NCBI RefSeq assembly: GCF_032190615.1
Contig: NZ_JAVLAT010000001.1
Location: 1,434,501 to 1,498,500, forward strand
DNA from: Brucella pseudogrignonensis
GTDB taxonomy: Bacteria; Pseudomonadota; Alphaproteobacteria; Rhizobiales; Rhizobiaceae
DNA length: 64,000 bases
Direction of reading: 5' to 3'
The position numbers and the translations under genes were made by a program. Below are positions 10,006 through 19,652 of this stretch, piece by piece. How positions within the stretch are numbered: position 1 is the first letter of the stretch; each line of letters starts with the position of its first letter. The notes under the pieces are model-generated. The model was not told the DNA's origin and did no database searches. It was given only the letters and a program-made list of their open reading frames with translations.

Positions 10006-10370
10006 TGAGCTCTGGACACGAAACACATGATCAAGCCGCACATGGCAGCCTGAAGTCGTACCTGATTGGTTTGGCTCTTGCGATCGTTCTCACCATCGTT
10101 CCGTTTATGCTGGCGATGAATGGTTACTTCACACCGGCGACGACCGCAGCGATTGTTATCGGTATGGCGGCCGTTCAGATCGTGGTGCATCTGGTTTACT
10201 TCCTGCATCTTGATCCGAAGTCGGAAAATGGCTGGAACATTCTGGCACTCATTTTCACGGTCATCATTTTGGCCATCGTGCTTGCTGGCTCCATCTGGGT
10301 CATGCATCACCTCGATACCAACATGATGCCGATGTATATGACACCGGATGATGCGCGTAATCTGCCATAA
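10005..10370 (+). CDS. cyoD: Cytochrome bo3-type ubiquinol oxidase subunit IV
   Basis: A 121-aa protein starting [38 protein letters not shown], with three membrane helices. The open frame extends 27 codons further upstream inside cyoC, but the ATG overlapping the cyoC stop is the expected coupled start and gives the normal CyoD length. Small accessory subunit aiding assembly of the oxidase. Last gene of the operon; no cyoE (haem O synthase) follows here. Confidence 0.95.
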   Translation: MSSGHETHDQAAHGSLKSYLIGLALAIVLTIVPFMLAMNGYFTPATTAAIVIGMAAVQIVVHLVYFLHLDPKSENGWNILALIFTVIILAIVLAGSIWVMHHLDTNMMPMYMTPDDARNLP

Positions 10371-10380
10371 TTGAATTTCG

Positions 10381-10404
10381 GAAGGCTGGTTCCGGCTGGC
10401 CTTC
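10381..10404 (+). terminator. Hairpin after cyoD
   Basis: GAAGGC...GCCTTC stem eleven bases after the cyoD stop. There is no T run, so it may be an mRNA-stabilising hairpin rather than a true terminator. Confidence 0.4.
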
Positions 10405-10435
10405 TGATCGCCTGAAACCTGGTCTGACGGCCCGG

Positions 10436-10510
10436 TTGCGCGGCTTTTCCTCCCTCTCCCCCCTTAAAAAGCCGCGTAGCGCCCTGGTTCCCTCCAGGGC
10501 GCTTTTGTTT
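10436..10510 (+). ncRNA. Candidate small RNA: anti-SD hairpin plus intrinsic terminator
   Basis: A perfect 10-bp stem CGCGGCTTTT (10439-10448) / AAAAGCCGCG (10467-10476) encloses an all-pyrimidine loop CCTCCCTCTCCCCCC, complementary to purine-rich ribosome-binding sites. Three bases later comes a perfect 9-bp terminator GCGCCCTGG / CCAGGGCGC (10479-10502) with loop TTCCCT and a T-rich tail. The arrangement resembles alphaproteobacterial small RNAs with anti-Shine-Dalgarno loops (alpha-r14 or cuckoo types). It could be a processed 3' UTR of cyoD or an independent transcript; no promoter was identified. Confidence 0.5.
10479..10510 (+). terminator. Rho-independent terminator of the cyo operon or of the small RNA
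   Basis: Perfect 9-bp GC-rich stem with loop TTCCCT followed by TTTTGTTT. Confidence 0.85.
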
Positions 10511-10728
10511 GATGTATTAGAGGAAAGTAATTGAGATTCGATTTGAGTAAATTTCTATTAAAATGATTTATACTTCGAAATAAAATTTTAACTGTGACTT
10601 TTTTCTATAATGTAAGAAAATAATCTGCCATGATTTTGGCAATATTTGATTTTATTTCTTATCTGTATTAATGTTGTTATTATTGATTTCTTTAATAGCT
10701 TTTTGATGGCATTTTTGGAGAAATGTAA

Positions 10729-11337
10729 ATGTATTTTTTGGATTCTCTGCCTCATAATAAAATTGTTGCAGCAGTAATTTTTACTTCCGTATTGGCTGCT
10801 CCTGTTGTTGCGTTGGCTGCGCCTGCAATCGTTACTGCAAACGTCAATGTAAGGGCTGGACCAGGAAGTAATTATGGTCGGCTTGCTTTGCTACCCGCTG
10901 GTATCGGTGTTGATGCTGGCCCTTGCCGCGGCTCCTGGTGTCAAATCCGATCGAGTGGGATTCGCGGGTGGGTATCAGCGCGCTTTCTAAGTTTCGCTCG
11001 TTATGTGCCTGGCCCCAATTATCCAGGATCGCGAAGCACCACCGTTATTATTGATGGTGGCGTCGAAGACGAGTGGGGACCGGGTTGGTATCCTCGTTGG
11101 GTGCCGCGTTGGCACCCTCATCGGCGTCCTCCTGTGCGTCCGGGATACGACCCTTACCAGCCAGATCCTGTGCCGGGCTATGATCCTTATCGTGATCCCG
11201 GTTCGTCGCCGGTTCCACCGATTGCTCCCCCAATTGGACAAGGTGTGAGTCCTATGAGGCCTTCGTATCTAAAGCGGCCGGATCAATTTGGGGGTGGACA
11301 TTTGCCGAATACGCGTCCGCCTAATTCTGGGCGTTAA
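10729..11337 (+). CDS. Secreted SH3-domain protein with proline-rich tail
   Basis: A 202-aa protein. The signal peptide ends near residue 31 (VALAAP), followed by a bacterial SH3 domain (about 33-90: IVTANVNVRAGPGSNYGRLALLPAGIGVDAGPCRGSWCQIRSSGIRGWVSARFLS). The remaining 110 residues are low-complexity, rich in Pro, Gly, Tyr, Arg and Trp. Likely a periplasmic or wall-associated binding protein; partner unknown. About 200 AT-rich bases precede it and a terminator follows, so it appears monocistronic. The SD is weak (TGGAGAAA). Confidence 0.8.
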   Translation: MYFLDSLPHNKIVAAVIFTSVLAAPVVALAAPAIVTANVNVRAGPGSNYGRLALLPAGIGVDAGPCRGSWCQIRSSGIRGWVSARFLSFARYVPGPNYPGSRSTTVIIDGGVEDEWGPGWYPRWVPRWHPHRRPPVRPGYDPYQPDPVPGYDPYRDPGSSPVPPIAPPIGQGVSPMRPSYLKRPDQFGGGHLPNTRPPNSGR

Positions 11338-11341
11338 AACC

Positions 11342-11380
11342 AAAGCGTAAGCAGAGAAGCCTCTTAGTCTTACGCTTTTA
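11342..11380 (+). terminator. Rho-independent terminator of the SH3-protein gene
   Basis: Stem AAAGCGTAAG (11342-11351) / CTTACGCTTT (11369-11378) followed by T residues, a few bases after the stop codon. Confidence 0.75.
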
Positions 11381-11397
11381 GTTAACATTGTTTGTTT

Positions 11398-11490
11398 TCA
11401 GGTCATATCCTCCCCGCCTAAACATGACCTGATCCGCGGCCTGCCAGAGTCCCTCCCTCTGGCGGGCCGCAATTATATTGCGATTTTTTT
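11398..11490 (+). ncRNA. Candidate small RNA with two anti-SD loops
   Basis: Hairpin 1: TCAGGTCAT (11398-11406) / ATGACCTGA (11424-11432), perfect 9-bp stem, 17-base loop containing TCCTCCCC. Hairpin 2: a 14-bp stem 11436-11449 / 11457-11470 with one G-T pair and loop TCCCTCC. Both loops expose anti-Shine-Dalgarno sequence. A T7 run at about 11484-11490 could mark the 3' end but is 13 bases after the stem, so the end is uncertain. It lies between the terminator of the SH3 gene and tamA, which favours an independent transcript. Architecture is shared with the region at 10436-10510. Confidence 0.5.
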
Positions 11491-11776
11491 ATATTAATCT
11501 TGTCCACTTATTAACGCTCCATTGACTCAATCTATTCAAAATAGGGCATATTTGACTTTAGGGCTTGGATCGCTCTTTGGGTTGGCTGTGAGGGCTTTTT
11601 GTTAAGGCTGGTCATGACGCGCAAAGCACTGCATCTGGGTCTGAAATGTCAAAACGCATCGGGTTGAAGCTTGGTCTTCCTGCCGCACTATGTTAATCCC
11701 TGAATCGTCCTGGGATTTGGGGGAGGACGAGGCGCTGCCCAAGCGGTCGTGAAATTGCAACCGGACAGTATTGTGT

Positions 11777-13738
11777 ATGACTAGGCGTAACAGGACGATA
11801 CAGGGAAGAAGTTTGATTGTACTCGCTTTGGCGGTGCAATTTGCTTCCATGACGGTTTCGCCTGCTTTGGCGTTTGAGATTTTTGGAATTCACCTTTGGG
11901 GTCAGAAGAAAGAAACCGATCCCGACATTATTGATCCCAAAAGCTACACGGTCGAAGTCACGACTTCAGGCACACGCAAAAATGCTGACGGTAGCGATGC
12001 TGATCTGAAATCTGTAATTGATGGCGCATCCGGGCTCGTCTCCGATGAAGGAACGCCTGCATCTGGTTCGGCGGGGCTTTTAGCAAAAGCGCGCGGTGAT
12101 TATCGCCGCATTCTCGCAGCGCTTTATGGCGATGGTCGCTACGGCGGAACGATTTCCATCAAGGTCAATGGACGTGAAGCAGCGGATATTCCCGCCGACA
12201 CCGACATTCCGAACAATGCCAAGATTGATATTTCAGTTGATCCGGGCCCGCAGTTCCTGTTTTCCCGCACGGCGATTTCAAATATCGCGCCGCCATATGC
12301 GGATAAACGCAACAAAATTCAAACGCCGGAAGAAGCTGGCTTTGCGCCGGGTGAGGTTGCCCGATCGACCACAATCCTCAAGGCTGAGCGACTGGCGGTT
12401 GAGGCTTGGCGACAGCAAGGCTATGCAAAAGCGAAAATCACTGGCGAAGACATTGTTGCTAATCATGATGGCGATACGGTTGCCGCGGACGTTTCGCTCG
12501 ATCCGGGTCGCAAGGCATTTTATGGTCCGGTCAGTGTCGTTGGCACTGCACGTATGGACCCGCAATTTGTGGCCTGGATGACTGGCCTTAAACAAGGCAA
12601 GCAATACAGCCCTAAAGACATCGAGGACGCCAAGAAGCGTCTTGGCCGCATGGAGGTTTTCCGTGCGATGAGTTTTGAGGAAGCGGACCAGATTGAGCCG
12701 GATGGCAGTCTGCCGATGACCCTTAATGTGCAGGAGCGCGCACCCCGTCGGTTCGGTTTTGGTGCCGAATATTCGACGCTCGATGGTTTCGGTGTGACCG
12801 GTTACTGGATGCATCGCAACCTGTTTGGCCGCGGCGAGCGACTGCGCTTCGATGCCAAGGTCAGTGGCGTTGGTGGCTCGCAGGATAACTCGTTCGATCC
12901 AGCCAATTACACTTACACCCTCGGTACAAGCTTCGCGAAGCCCGGCATTTATACCCCGGATACGGACTTTGTGGCAGCACTTGATGCGAAGCGTGAAGTG
13001 CTTGACGCCTATACGGAAACGTCGGTGAATGCGAAAACCGGCTTTACGCAGATATTCAGCGACGAACTGTCCGGTGCGCTTTATGCAAAAGCCAGCCATG
13101 GCCGCTTCGATGACGATTATTTCGGAAAGCGCGAGTTCACGACTGGTGGACTTGAAGGCAACCTTCTTTACGATGGCCGTAACAACAAGCCCGATCCAAC
13201 GTCCGGACTTTATGCAGAAGGCAATATTCAACCCTTCTATGAATTCCAGCGGGGCAACTTCGCGACGCGTTTCACTGCAGAAGGCCGTGCTTATTACGGC
13301 TTTGGCGCGACGGATCGCGTTGTTCTCGCCGGTCGCGTGAAACTCGGTTCTGTCGTGGGTGCGGATATTGCCGATCTTCCGCCAAACCAACTTTTCCTTG
13401 CGGGCGGCGGCGGCTCTATCCGTGGCTATTCCTATCGCAGCATTGGTGTCAAAACACCGACCGGCGAAACAATCGCGGGGCGATCACTGGTTGAAACCTC
13501 GGGTGAAGTCCGCACACGCGTCACCGACTCCATTGGTGTCGTTGGCTTCGTCGACGCAGGCTACGTTGGTGAACAATCCTATCCTGACTTTTCGGAAGAG
13601 ATGCGTGTCGGCGCGGGTCTTGGTCTGCGCTATCTGACGGGGCTTGGGCCGATCCGTCTCGATGTCGCTCTTCCGCTTAACCGCCGCTCGGGCGATCCGA
13701 GCTATGCATTCTACGTGGGCATAGGACAGGCGTTTTGA
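11777..13738 (+). CDS. tamA: Outer-membrane assembly factor TamA (Omp85 family)
   Basis: A 653-aa protein: signal peptide (about 1-32, ending SPALA), periplasmic POTRA-type repeats (about 55-330), and a C-terminal 16-strand Omp85 barrel with the conserved substrate-loop motif LAGGGGSIRGYSYRSIG and C-terminal GLGPIRLDVALPLNRRSGDPSYAFYVGIGQAF. Works with TamB in outer-membrane protein insertion and lipid transport. ATG 11777 was chosen; a TTG at 11771 is also possible and no strong SD is present. Overlaps tamB by four bases. Confidence 0.93.
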   Translation: MTRRNRTIQGRSLIVLALAVQFASMTVSPALAFEIFGIHLWGQKKETDPDIIDPKSYTVEVTTSGTRKNADGSDADLKSVIDGASGLVSDEGTPASGSAGLLAKARGDYRRILAALYGDGRYGGTISIKVNGREAADIPADTDIPNNAKIDISVDPGPQFLFSRTAISNIAPPYADKRNKIQTPEEAGFAPGEVARSTTILKAERLAVEAWRQQGYAKAKITGEDIVANHDGDTVAADVSLDPGRKAFYGPVSVVGTARMDPQFVAWMTGLKQGKQYSPKDIEDAKKRLGRMEVFRAMSFEEADQIEPDGSLPMTLNVQERAPRRFGFGAEYSTLDGFGVTGYWMHRNLFGRGERLRFDAKVSGVGGSQDNSFDPANYTYTLGTSFAKPGIYTPDTDFVAALDAKREVLDAYTETSVNAKTGFTQIFSDELSGALYAKASHGRFDDDYFGKREFTTGGLEGNLLYDGRNNKPDPTSGLYAEGNIQPFYEFQRGNFATRFTAEGRAYYGFGATDRVVLAGRVKLGSVVGADIADLPPNQLFLAGGGGSIRGYSYRSIGVKTPTGETIAGRSLVETSGEVRTRVTDSIGVVGFVDAGYVGEQSYPDFSEEMRVGAGLGLRYLTGLGPIRLDVALPLNRRSGDPSYAFYVGIGQAF

Positions 13739-16700
13739 CCAGATTTCTCGCACTTCTCGCCTTCATCCTTTTCGCAATACCTGCCGTAGCCCAAGAGCAG
13801 CAGCAGGAAGAGGAAAAGTCGTATTTTATTTCCTTCGTGGAAAGTAAACTTTCCGCGCCAAACCGCCGTATCCAGTTTTCAGGCTTAAGCGGACTTTTGT
13901 CGTCTGAGGCAAGTGTTGCCCAGATTACCATTGCTGACCGCGAAGGCGTGTGGCTGCGCATTGAAAATGCGAAACTTAACTGGAGCCGCACGGCGCTGTT
14001 TACAGGTCGCCTGAGCATTCAGTCGCTGGTTGCCGAACGTATTGATCTGATCCGCAAGCCATTACCGGATAACAGTTTGCCGTCGCCAGAATCGTCGAGT
14101 TTCAGCCTGCCGGAACTGCCGCTGTCGATCAATATCGATAGCCTTGATGTGGCGCGTCTCAAATTCGGTCCGGATATTTTTGGACTGCAATCGGAAGTAT
14201 CGCTGAATGGCAATCTGTCGCTTGCCGATGGGTCGCTGACTTCTGCCTTTGACATTAAACGTCTTGATGGTCCGGGCGGTAATTTTGCGCTGCGCGCCGC
14301 CTATGCCAATGCTGATCAGAAGCTTGATCTCGATCTGAAAGTCACTGAGCCTGCCAACGGTATTGTTGCCAATGTGCTTAATATTGATGGTCGTCCGCCG
14401 GTTGATCTGACGCTGACTGGCAAGGGCACACTGGATGATCTTAAGATCGATTTGGCGCTTGATACCAATGGCAGTCGCACGTTGACGGGTGGTTTTACAC
14501 TGGTGCGTCAGGCTGATGGCAGGGTGTTTGCGACGCAGATCAATGGTCCTATCGCCGTTCTGGTGCCGCCAGCGTTTCGCGATTTCTTTGGTGCTGAAAC
14601 AGCGCTTTCCGCTAATGGTCTGCTGAAAGATGGCGGTGGTTTCCGTCTCGATGATCTGTCGCTCAACAGTGCTGCACTGAACGTCAAAGCCTCGGCTGAG
14701 GCCGGAACGGATGGCTTTCTGAACAAGCTGCGCGTTGATGCGAATATTCGCGATGACAGCAAGAGTGAGGTGCTTTTGCCGGTCAAGGGTGGTGAGACAA
14801 CCATCAATAATGCCACATTGCAAATCGCTTACGGCGACCGACCCACCAATGACTGGACCGGCAAGCTTGCTGTTTCTGGTTTCAAGAATGCGACAGTTTC
14901 CGCTGCCAGCATTGCGCTTGATATGGGTGGTATTGCTGAAAATCTGAACGACGCGGCCAACCGCCGTGTGACCTTCGATGTGAAGGGCGGTGTCAGCGGA
15001 ATTGATGCAACCGATGCAAAAGTTGCCGAGGCACTGGGCGATAAAATTGATCTCGCGATTGCAGGTGGCTGGCGCGCTGGAACTGCTGTCGATCTGGCAA
15101 AAGCTGCAATCCAAGGCAATGGCCTCAGCCTGGAACTTAACGGCAAGATTGATGACTTCGCGTTCAATGGCGATATCGCAGCCAAGGTCGCAACCCTTGC
15201 GCCTTATGCAGCGCTCGCCGACCGCGATCTTGCTGGTAGCATTGATGTGAAAGCATCGGGCACGGTCAGACCGATCAGCGGTGCCTTCGATCTTAATCTT
15301 GATGGCAATGCGCAGAACATGCGCACGGGCACGGAAGCGGTCGATAACATTCTCAATGGCGATGTGAAACTGAGCGGCGGGATCGCCCGGAGTACACAGG
15401 GTTTCTCAGCGCGTAATTTCCGCATTGGCAATGAGTTGAGCGAAATTACCGCAAATGGCTCTTTTGCGTCCGACAAAGCCGATTTTGATTTCGGCGTCAT
15501 GCTCTCTGATCTCAAGCTTTTGTCTGACAAAGCTTCGGGCCGCATGACGATCAAGGGGAGTGCGCGCGGCGACGACAAACTGATTGCTCTGGCATTGCGT
15601 GCGGATGCGCCACAGGGAACGCTGGCGGATCGCAAGCTCACCGAAGGCGCACTTGATTTCAATGCGCTGCTTGATGGGAATGCCACAACGGGCGCCTCGC
15701 TGTCGGGCAAGCTTACCGGGAACGCATTCCTCAATGGCCAGAAGATCGATCTTGCTACGCTGATTGATATTGTGAACGACGAGAAGCATTTGACCGATTT
15801 GGTGTTTAACGCAGGTGGTGCGCATCTTTCTGGCAATATTACGCAGAGTGCAAAAGGTCTGCTGGCAGGCCAGTTGAAAGTCGATGCGCCGGATATTTCC
15901 ACAGCCGCAGCACTTTTCCTTGCCGATGCGACTGGTTCTGCCAACGCCAATATCACGCTTGATGCCACTGGCGAACGCCAGAACGCGAGCGTCAATGCCA
16001 AGGCCAATGACCTTAAAATCAACGGCAATCATATTACATCGGCTGATATTGCGCTCACCGCGCAGGATCTATTCGGTGTGCCGGTTGTAGATGGTACAGC
16101 GAGTGCGCGTGACATTCTGGTTGGTACGTTCGGCATCGATAATTTTGACGCCAAAGCCAATGCAACCGGCACAAAGACTGATTTTACGGCCAGCACCAAG
16201 CTCAAGATTGGCACGCTTGCCAATGCTTCTGGTTCGCTTGAGCCGAAAGATGGTGGATTTGAGCTGGCGCTTACATCTGCCGATGTGAAGCAGGGAAACC
16301 TTGCGGCAACGCTTGCTGCACCTGCTACCATTGCCATGAAGGGAAGCAACATCTCCTTTGGCGATATTATCGTCAATACGGGCGACGGACAGGTCAAGGT
16401 GAATGGTGCGGTTGGTGACCAACTTGATCTTTCGGTTGCACTCTCCAATTTGCCGCTGGCGCTTGCCAATACATTCAAGCCCGAGCTTGGCCTTGGCGGC
16501 ACGCTTAATGGAACGGCGCGCGTTACAGGCACCAAAGATAATCCGAATGCAGCATTTGACATCACTGCGCGTGGTGTGACTGCTGCTGAACTGAAAAATC
16601 AGGGCATTGCACCGCTTGATGCGGACGCCAAAGGCACCTCGGATAACAATCGTCTCAACGTCGATGCCCGTATAACAGGCGGCGGCGGTATAGATGTCAG

Positions 16701-18360
16701 CGCCAAGGGTGCTGTGCCGCTTGGCAAGGGCGATCTGGCCGTTGATGTTAATCTCGCCAACCTGCCGCTAACGGCATTGAACGGCGCAGTAAAAGGTCAG
16801 GATCTGGCGGGTAACGTGACAGGCACTGCGCGCGTGACTGGCCCGTTGACCAATCCGGCGGCGCAGTTCAATCTGCGCGGAGCGGGTCTTGCGGCTAAGC
16901 CTCTGCGCGACAATGGCCTTGCGCCAATAAATGTGCAGACAGCTGGCAATTACGCAGCAAAGACGGTCGATATTTCGTCGCTGACGCTTGAAGGTCCGCA
17001 GGGTCTCAATGTCACTGCGAATGGCAAGGTGCCGCTTTCGGGGCAGGGCCTTGGTGTCAATGTTTCAGGCAGCGTTCCGCTGGCTCTCGCCAATCGTTTC
17101 CTCGCTGATCGTGGTTCACAAGCAAGCGGGACGCTGTCGCTGACCGCAAGCGTTTCAGGTGGTTTCGACAAGCCACAGCTGCGCGGCATGTTCTCGACAT
17201 CGGGTGCACAGTTCATTGATCCTGAAACAAACCTTCGTCTGAACAATATCAATGTCATGGGCGCGATGGAGGGTGAAACCATCACGCTTCGTCAGGTCAA
17301 TGCAGCCTTGGGCGGTGGCGGGTCGGTTTCCGCAACTGGCACAATCTCAACCAATGCGGCTGCCAGCTTCCCCGCGAATATCGATATCAAGTTTGACAAT
17401 GCGCGTTATGCCGATGGCAAACTGGTAGCAGCGACCGTTAATGGCGGCATTTCCATCACTGGCCCGCTGATGCGTGATCCGTTGATCGCTGGTCGCATTG
17501 ATGTTGAGCGCGCAGAAATTACCGTGCCGGAAAATCTGGGCGGTGGAGCAACTTACGTTCCTGTGCAGCATATCAATACGCCAAAGAACGTACAGATCAC
17601 GCTTGATCGCGCCAAGGTCGAAACGCGCAAAAGCAGAGTGCCTGTACCAACCTCTCGTCCAAGTGTTCCGCGTCTCGATGTTCTGGTGAATGCGCCAAAT
17701 AAGATTTTCGTGCGGGGCCGCGGTCTTGATACAGAACTGGGTGGGCGTGTGCGTCTGACTGGTCCGATCACCAATATCCAGCCAGTGGGTTCTTTTGATC
17801 TGATACGCGGCCGTATCAGTATTCTTGGTCAACGCATTACGTTTGATGAAGGTACTGTCACGCTTGTCGGCGATCTTAATCCGCAGATCAATTTTGTTGC
17901 GCGCAGTGAAGGCGATAACATCACTGCAATTGTAACGGTCACAGGTACGGTTGATAATCTTAACATCGTCTTCTCGTCTTCGCCGGAACTTCCACAGGAT
18001 GAAGTGCTGGCGCAGCTGATCTTCAAGCGATCCATTGGCGAGTTGTCGGCTTTCCAGATCGCGCAGCTTGCAGCTGCTGCCGCAGAACTGGCTGGTGGTT
18101 CAAATAACTCTCTGATCAGCAAGCTCCGGCAAGGCACGGGGCTGGATGACATTGATGTCGTGACGGACAGCAAGGGGCAGACCGCCGTGCGTGCAGGGCG
18201 CTATATTCGCGATAATATTTATCTGGGTGTGGAAGCGGGTTCTGCCGGAGCGACCAAGGGGACCGTCAATCTTGACATTTCGCGTAACCTGAAGATCAAG
18301 GGCGCGGTTGGTTCCGATGGGGATTCCAGTGCTGGTATCTTCTATGAAAAGGACTATTGA
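13735..18360 (+). CDS. tamB: Translocation and assembly module protein TamB
   Basis: A 1541-aa AsmA-like/TamB protein spanning the periplasm. The N-terminal signal anchor MTRFLALLAFILFAIPAVAQE is followed by long beta-helical repeats (alternating T/N/G/D-rich strands) and the conserved C-terminal DUF490/TamB domain (about 1190-1541) ending GDSSAGIFYEKDY. The start codon is TTG, overlapping the tamA stop (TTGA); a signal sequence at exactly this start supports it. The pair forms a tamAB operon closed by a terminator. Confidence 0.93.
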   Translation: MTRFLALLAFILFAIPAVAQEQQQEEEKSYFISFVESKLSAPNRRIQFSGLSGLLSSEASVAQITIADREGVWLRIENAKLNWSRTALFTGRLSIQSLVAERIDLIRKPLPDNSLPSPESSSFSLPELPLSINIDSLDVARLKFGPDIFGLQSEVSLNGNLSLADGSLTSAFDIKRLDGPGGNFALRAAYANADQKLDLDLKVTEPANGIVANVLNIDGRPPVDLTLTGKGTLDDLKIDLALDTNGSRTLTGGFTLVRQADGRVFATQINGPIAVLVPPAFRDFFGAETALSANGLLKDGGGFRLDDLSLNSAALNVKASAEAGTDGFLNKLRVDANIRDDSKSEVLLPVKGGETTINNATLQIAYGDRPTNDWTGKLAVSGFKNATVSAASIALDMGGIAENLNDAANRRVTFDVKGGVSGIDATDAKVAEALGDKIDLAIAGGWRAGTAVDLAKAAIQGNGLSLELNGKIDDFAFNGDIAAKVATLAPYAALADRDLAGSIDVKASGTVRPISGAFDLNLDGNAQNMRTGTEAVDNILNGDVKLSGGIARSTQGFSARNFRIGNELSEITANGSFASDKADFDFGVMLSDLKLLSDKASGRMTIKGSARGDDKLIALALRADAPQGTLADRKLTEGALDFNALLDGNATTGASLSGKLTGNAFLNGQKIDLATLIDIVNDEKHLTDLVFNAGGAHLSGNITQSAKGLLAGQLKVDAPDISTAAALFLADATGSANANITLDATGERQNASVNAKANDLKINGNHITSADIALTAQDLFGVPVVDGTASARDILVGTFGIDNFDAKANATGTKTDFTASTKLKIGTLANASGSLEPKDGGFELALTSADVKQGNLAATLAAPATIAMKGSNISFGDIIVNTGDGQVKVNGAVGDQLDLSVALSNLPLALANTFKPELGLGGTLNGTARVTGTKDNPNAAFDITARGVTAAELKNQGIAPLDADAKGTSDNNRLNVDARITGGGGIDVSAKGAVPLGKGDLAVDVNLANLPLTALNGAVKGQDLAGNVTGTARVTGPLTNPAAQFNLRGAGLAAKPLRDNGLAPINVQTAGNYAAKTVDISSLTLEGPQGLNVTANGKVPLSGQGLGVNVSGSVPLALANRFLADRGSQASGTLSLTASVSGGFDKPQLRGMFSTSGAQFIDPETNLRLNNINVMGAMEGETITLRQVNAALGGGGSVSATGTISTNAAASFPANIDIKFDNARYADGKLVAATVNGGISITGPLMRDPLIAGRIDVERAEITVPENLGGGATYVPVQHINTPKNVQITLDRAKVETRKSRVPVPTSRPSVPRLDVLVNAPNKIFVRGRGLDTELGGRVRLTGPITNIQPVGSFDLIRGRISILGQRITFDEGTVTLVGDLNPQINFVARSEGDNITAIVTVTGTVDNLNIVFSSSPELPQDEVLAQLIFKRSIGELSAFQIAQLAAAAAELAGGSNNSLISKLRQGTGLDDIDVVTDSKGQTAVRAGRYIRDNIYLGVEAGSAGATKGTVNLDISRNLKIKGAVGSDGDSSAGIFYEKDY

Positions 18361-18385
18361 TCCATCATGCGTTTGCAGTTTGAAC

Positions 18386-18413
18386 GGCCGGGAGTGATCC
18401 CGGCCTTTGTTTT
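18386..18413 (+). terminator. Rho-independent terminator of tamAB
   Basis: Perfect 8-bp stem GGCCGGGA / TCCCGGCC, loop GTGA, then TTTGTTTT. Confidence 0.85.
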
Positions 18414-18542
18414 AACTATAGCACGGTAACCATTTTTCTTAACGTTTGCGCGAGTTGTTTAACGCTTCCTCAACCATAAGGACGCAAATTGTCAAAATGA
18501 TCAGAAGGCATTTTGCCAGTTGTTTTGAGTTAGGCGATTTGT

Positions 18543-19268
18543 ATGTCCAAGTTGACTGAGAAATTAAGCCGCCGCCATTTTCTGCTTGGCACAGGGGCCG
18601 CTATGCTGGGCGGCGTTGCAGGCTGTTCGCAAACCATGGACATGTCGGCGTTTCAGATGAATCTGGACCCGATGTCGACGGGCGGCATCACGCCAATGCG
18701 TCCGCAAATCAGCGTTGATAAGAACATCACGACGCCGGATGTGATGTATGCGGCGGTGCAGGAGGGCCAATATTCGCTTCCCGCTATTCCATACCAGAAA
18801 GTACCGAAAGAGTTCCGCCGTCAGATTGTCCCTGATCCGACAGGGCAGGCACCGGGAACCATTGTTGTCAGTACCAAGGATCACTTCCTTTATTATGTTC
18901 TGCCTGGCGGCGAAGCCTTGCGCTATGGCGTCGGTATCGGCAAGGCAGGTTTTGAATGGTCTGGGCGTGCCAATGTCCAGTACAAGAAGCAATGGCCACG
19001 CTGGACGCCTCCGCCGGAAATGATCCAGCGCCGACCTGATCTTGAAAAATACCGCAACGGTCAGGAACCGGGACCACAGAACCCGCTGGGTGCACGAGCG
19101 CTTTATATCTTCCAGAATGGTCGCGACACCGGCTATCGTATTCACGGCTCACCGGAATGGTGGTCGATTGGTCAGTCGATGTCGTCGGGCTGTATCCGCC
19201 TGATGAATCAGGACATTATCGATCTTTATAATCGTGTTCAGGGACAGGCGCCGATCATCGTTGGATGA
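18543..19268 (+). CDS. L,D-transpeptidase (YkuD domain) lipoprotein
   Basis: A 241-aa protein with a Tat-like N-terminus (SRRHFLLGTGAAMLGGVAGC) that also contains a lipobox cysteine. The YkuD domain covers about 95-240; the catalytic region reads IHGSPEWWSIGQSMSSGCIRLMN, with the conserved SSGCIR catalytic cysteine. Forms 3-3 crosslinks in peptidoglycan or anchors proteins to it. Whether it exports through Tat or Sec is inferred. Monocistronic. Confidence 0.92.
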   Translation: MSKLTEKLSRRHFLLGTGAAMLGGVAGCSQTMDMSAFQMNLDPMSTGGITPMRPQISVDKNITTPDVMYAAVQEGQYSLPAIPYQKVPKEFRRQIVPDPTGQAPGTIVVSTKDHFLYYVLPGGEALRYGVGIGKAGFEWSGRANVQYKKQWPRWTPPPEMIQRRPDLEKYRNGQEPGPQNPLGARALYIFQNGRDTGYRIHGSPEWWSIGQSMSSGCIRLMNQDIIDLYNRVQGQAPIIVG

Positions 19269-19290
19269 TCGGTTCGCCCACGTTAAAAAA

Positions 19291-19326
19291 TTAGAGCGCG
19301 TGCATTCCACAATGCACGCGCTCTAA
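19291..19326. terminator. Strong bidirectional terminator-like hairpin
   Basis: Perfect 16-bp stem TTAGAGCGCGTGCATT / AATGCACGCGCTCTAA with loop CCAC. An A run precedes it (T run on the minus strand) and AGTTTT follows, so it can serve both the transpeptidase and the convergent 69-aa gene. The outer TAGAGCGC/GCGCTCTA resembles the second hairpin of the intergenic repeat at 5705. Confidence 0.8.
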
Positions 19327-19376
19327 AGTTTTCCGGGCTGACTGGAGGCGTTGCGCCCGGCCGGTTCTGTGTATTC

Positions 19377-19586
19377 TTATTCGTAATGAGCTGGCTTTGT
19401 CGCTGTGTCAGCAAAAGCAACCAGGCGCGATAGCTCCAGTTTCACGCTGTCGACCGATGCGTGCATTGAAGCAGGCGCAGTGGTGTCCTGTGCCATTTGT
19501 GTGGATATGGCGGGCATGGCGAAGGCTGAAGCTGTGAGTGCAATGGCTGCTACAAAGCCGAGGCGTCGTTCTGTTCTGACCTGCAT
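19377..19586 (-). CDS. Small exported protein of unknown function
   Basis: Encodes 69 aa: MQVRTERRLGFVAAIALTASAFAMPAISTQMAQ..., a clear Sec signal peptide followed by a mature part of about 40 residues with no recognisable domain. ACGAGGAGAACGAAA precedes the ATG, a strong SD. Terminated by the hairpin at 19291. Confidence 0.65.
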   Translation of the reverse strand: MQVRTERRLGFVAAIALTASAFAMPAISTQMAQDTTAPASMHASVDSVKLELSRLVAFADTATKPAHYE

Positions 19587-19652
19587 TTTCGTTCTCCTCG
19601 TGCCGCTTTTCGCGGCCTCAATCCAAGTTAATTTCCGTGCTGCGTTTTCGGC

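Noticed and set aside
14062..15114. Long antisense frame inside tamB (350 aa, minus strand), and similar ones in cyoB, tamA and mrp
   Set aside because: They lie wholly within well-supported genes, have no ribosome-binding sites or family resemblance, and are explained by codon bias.
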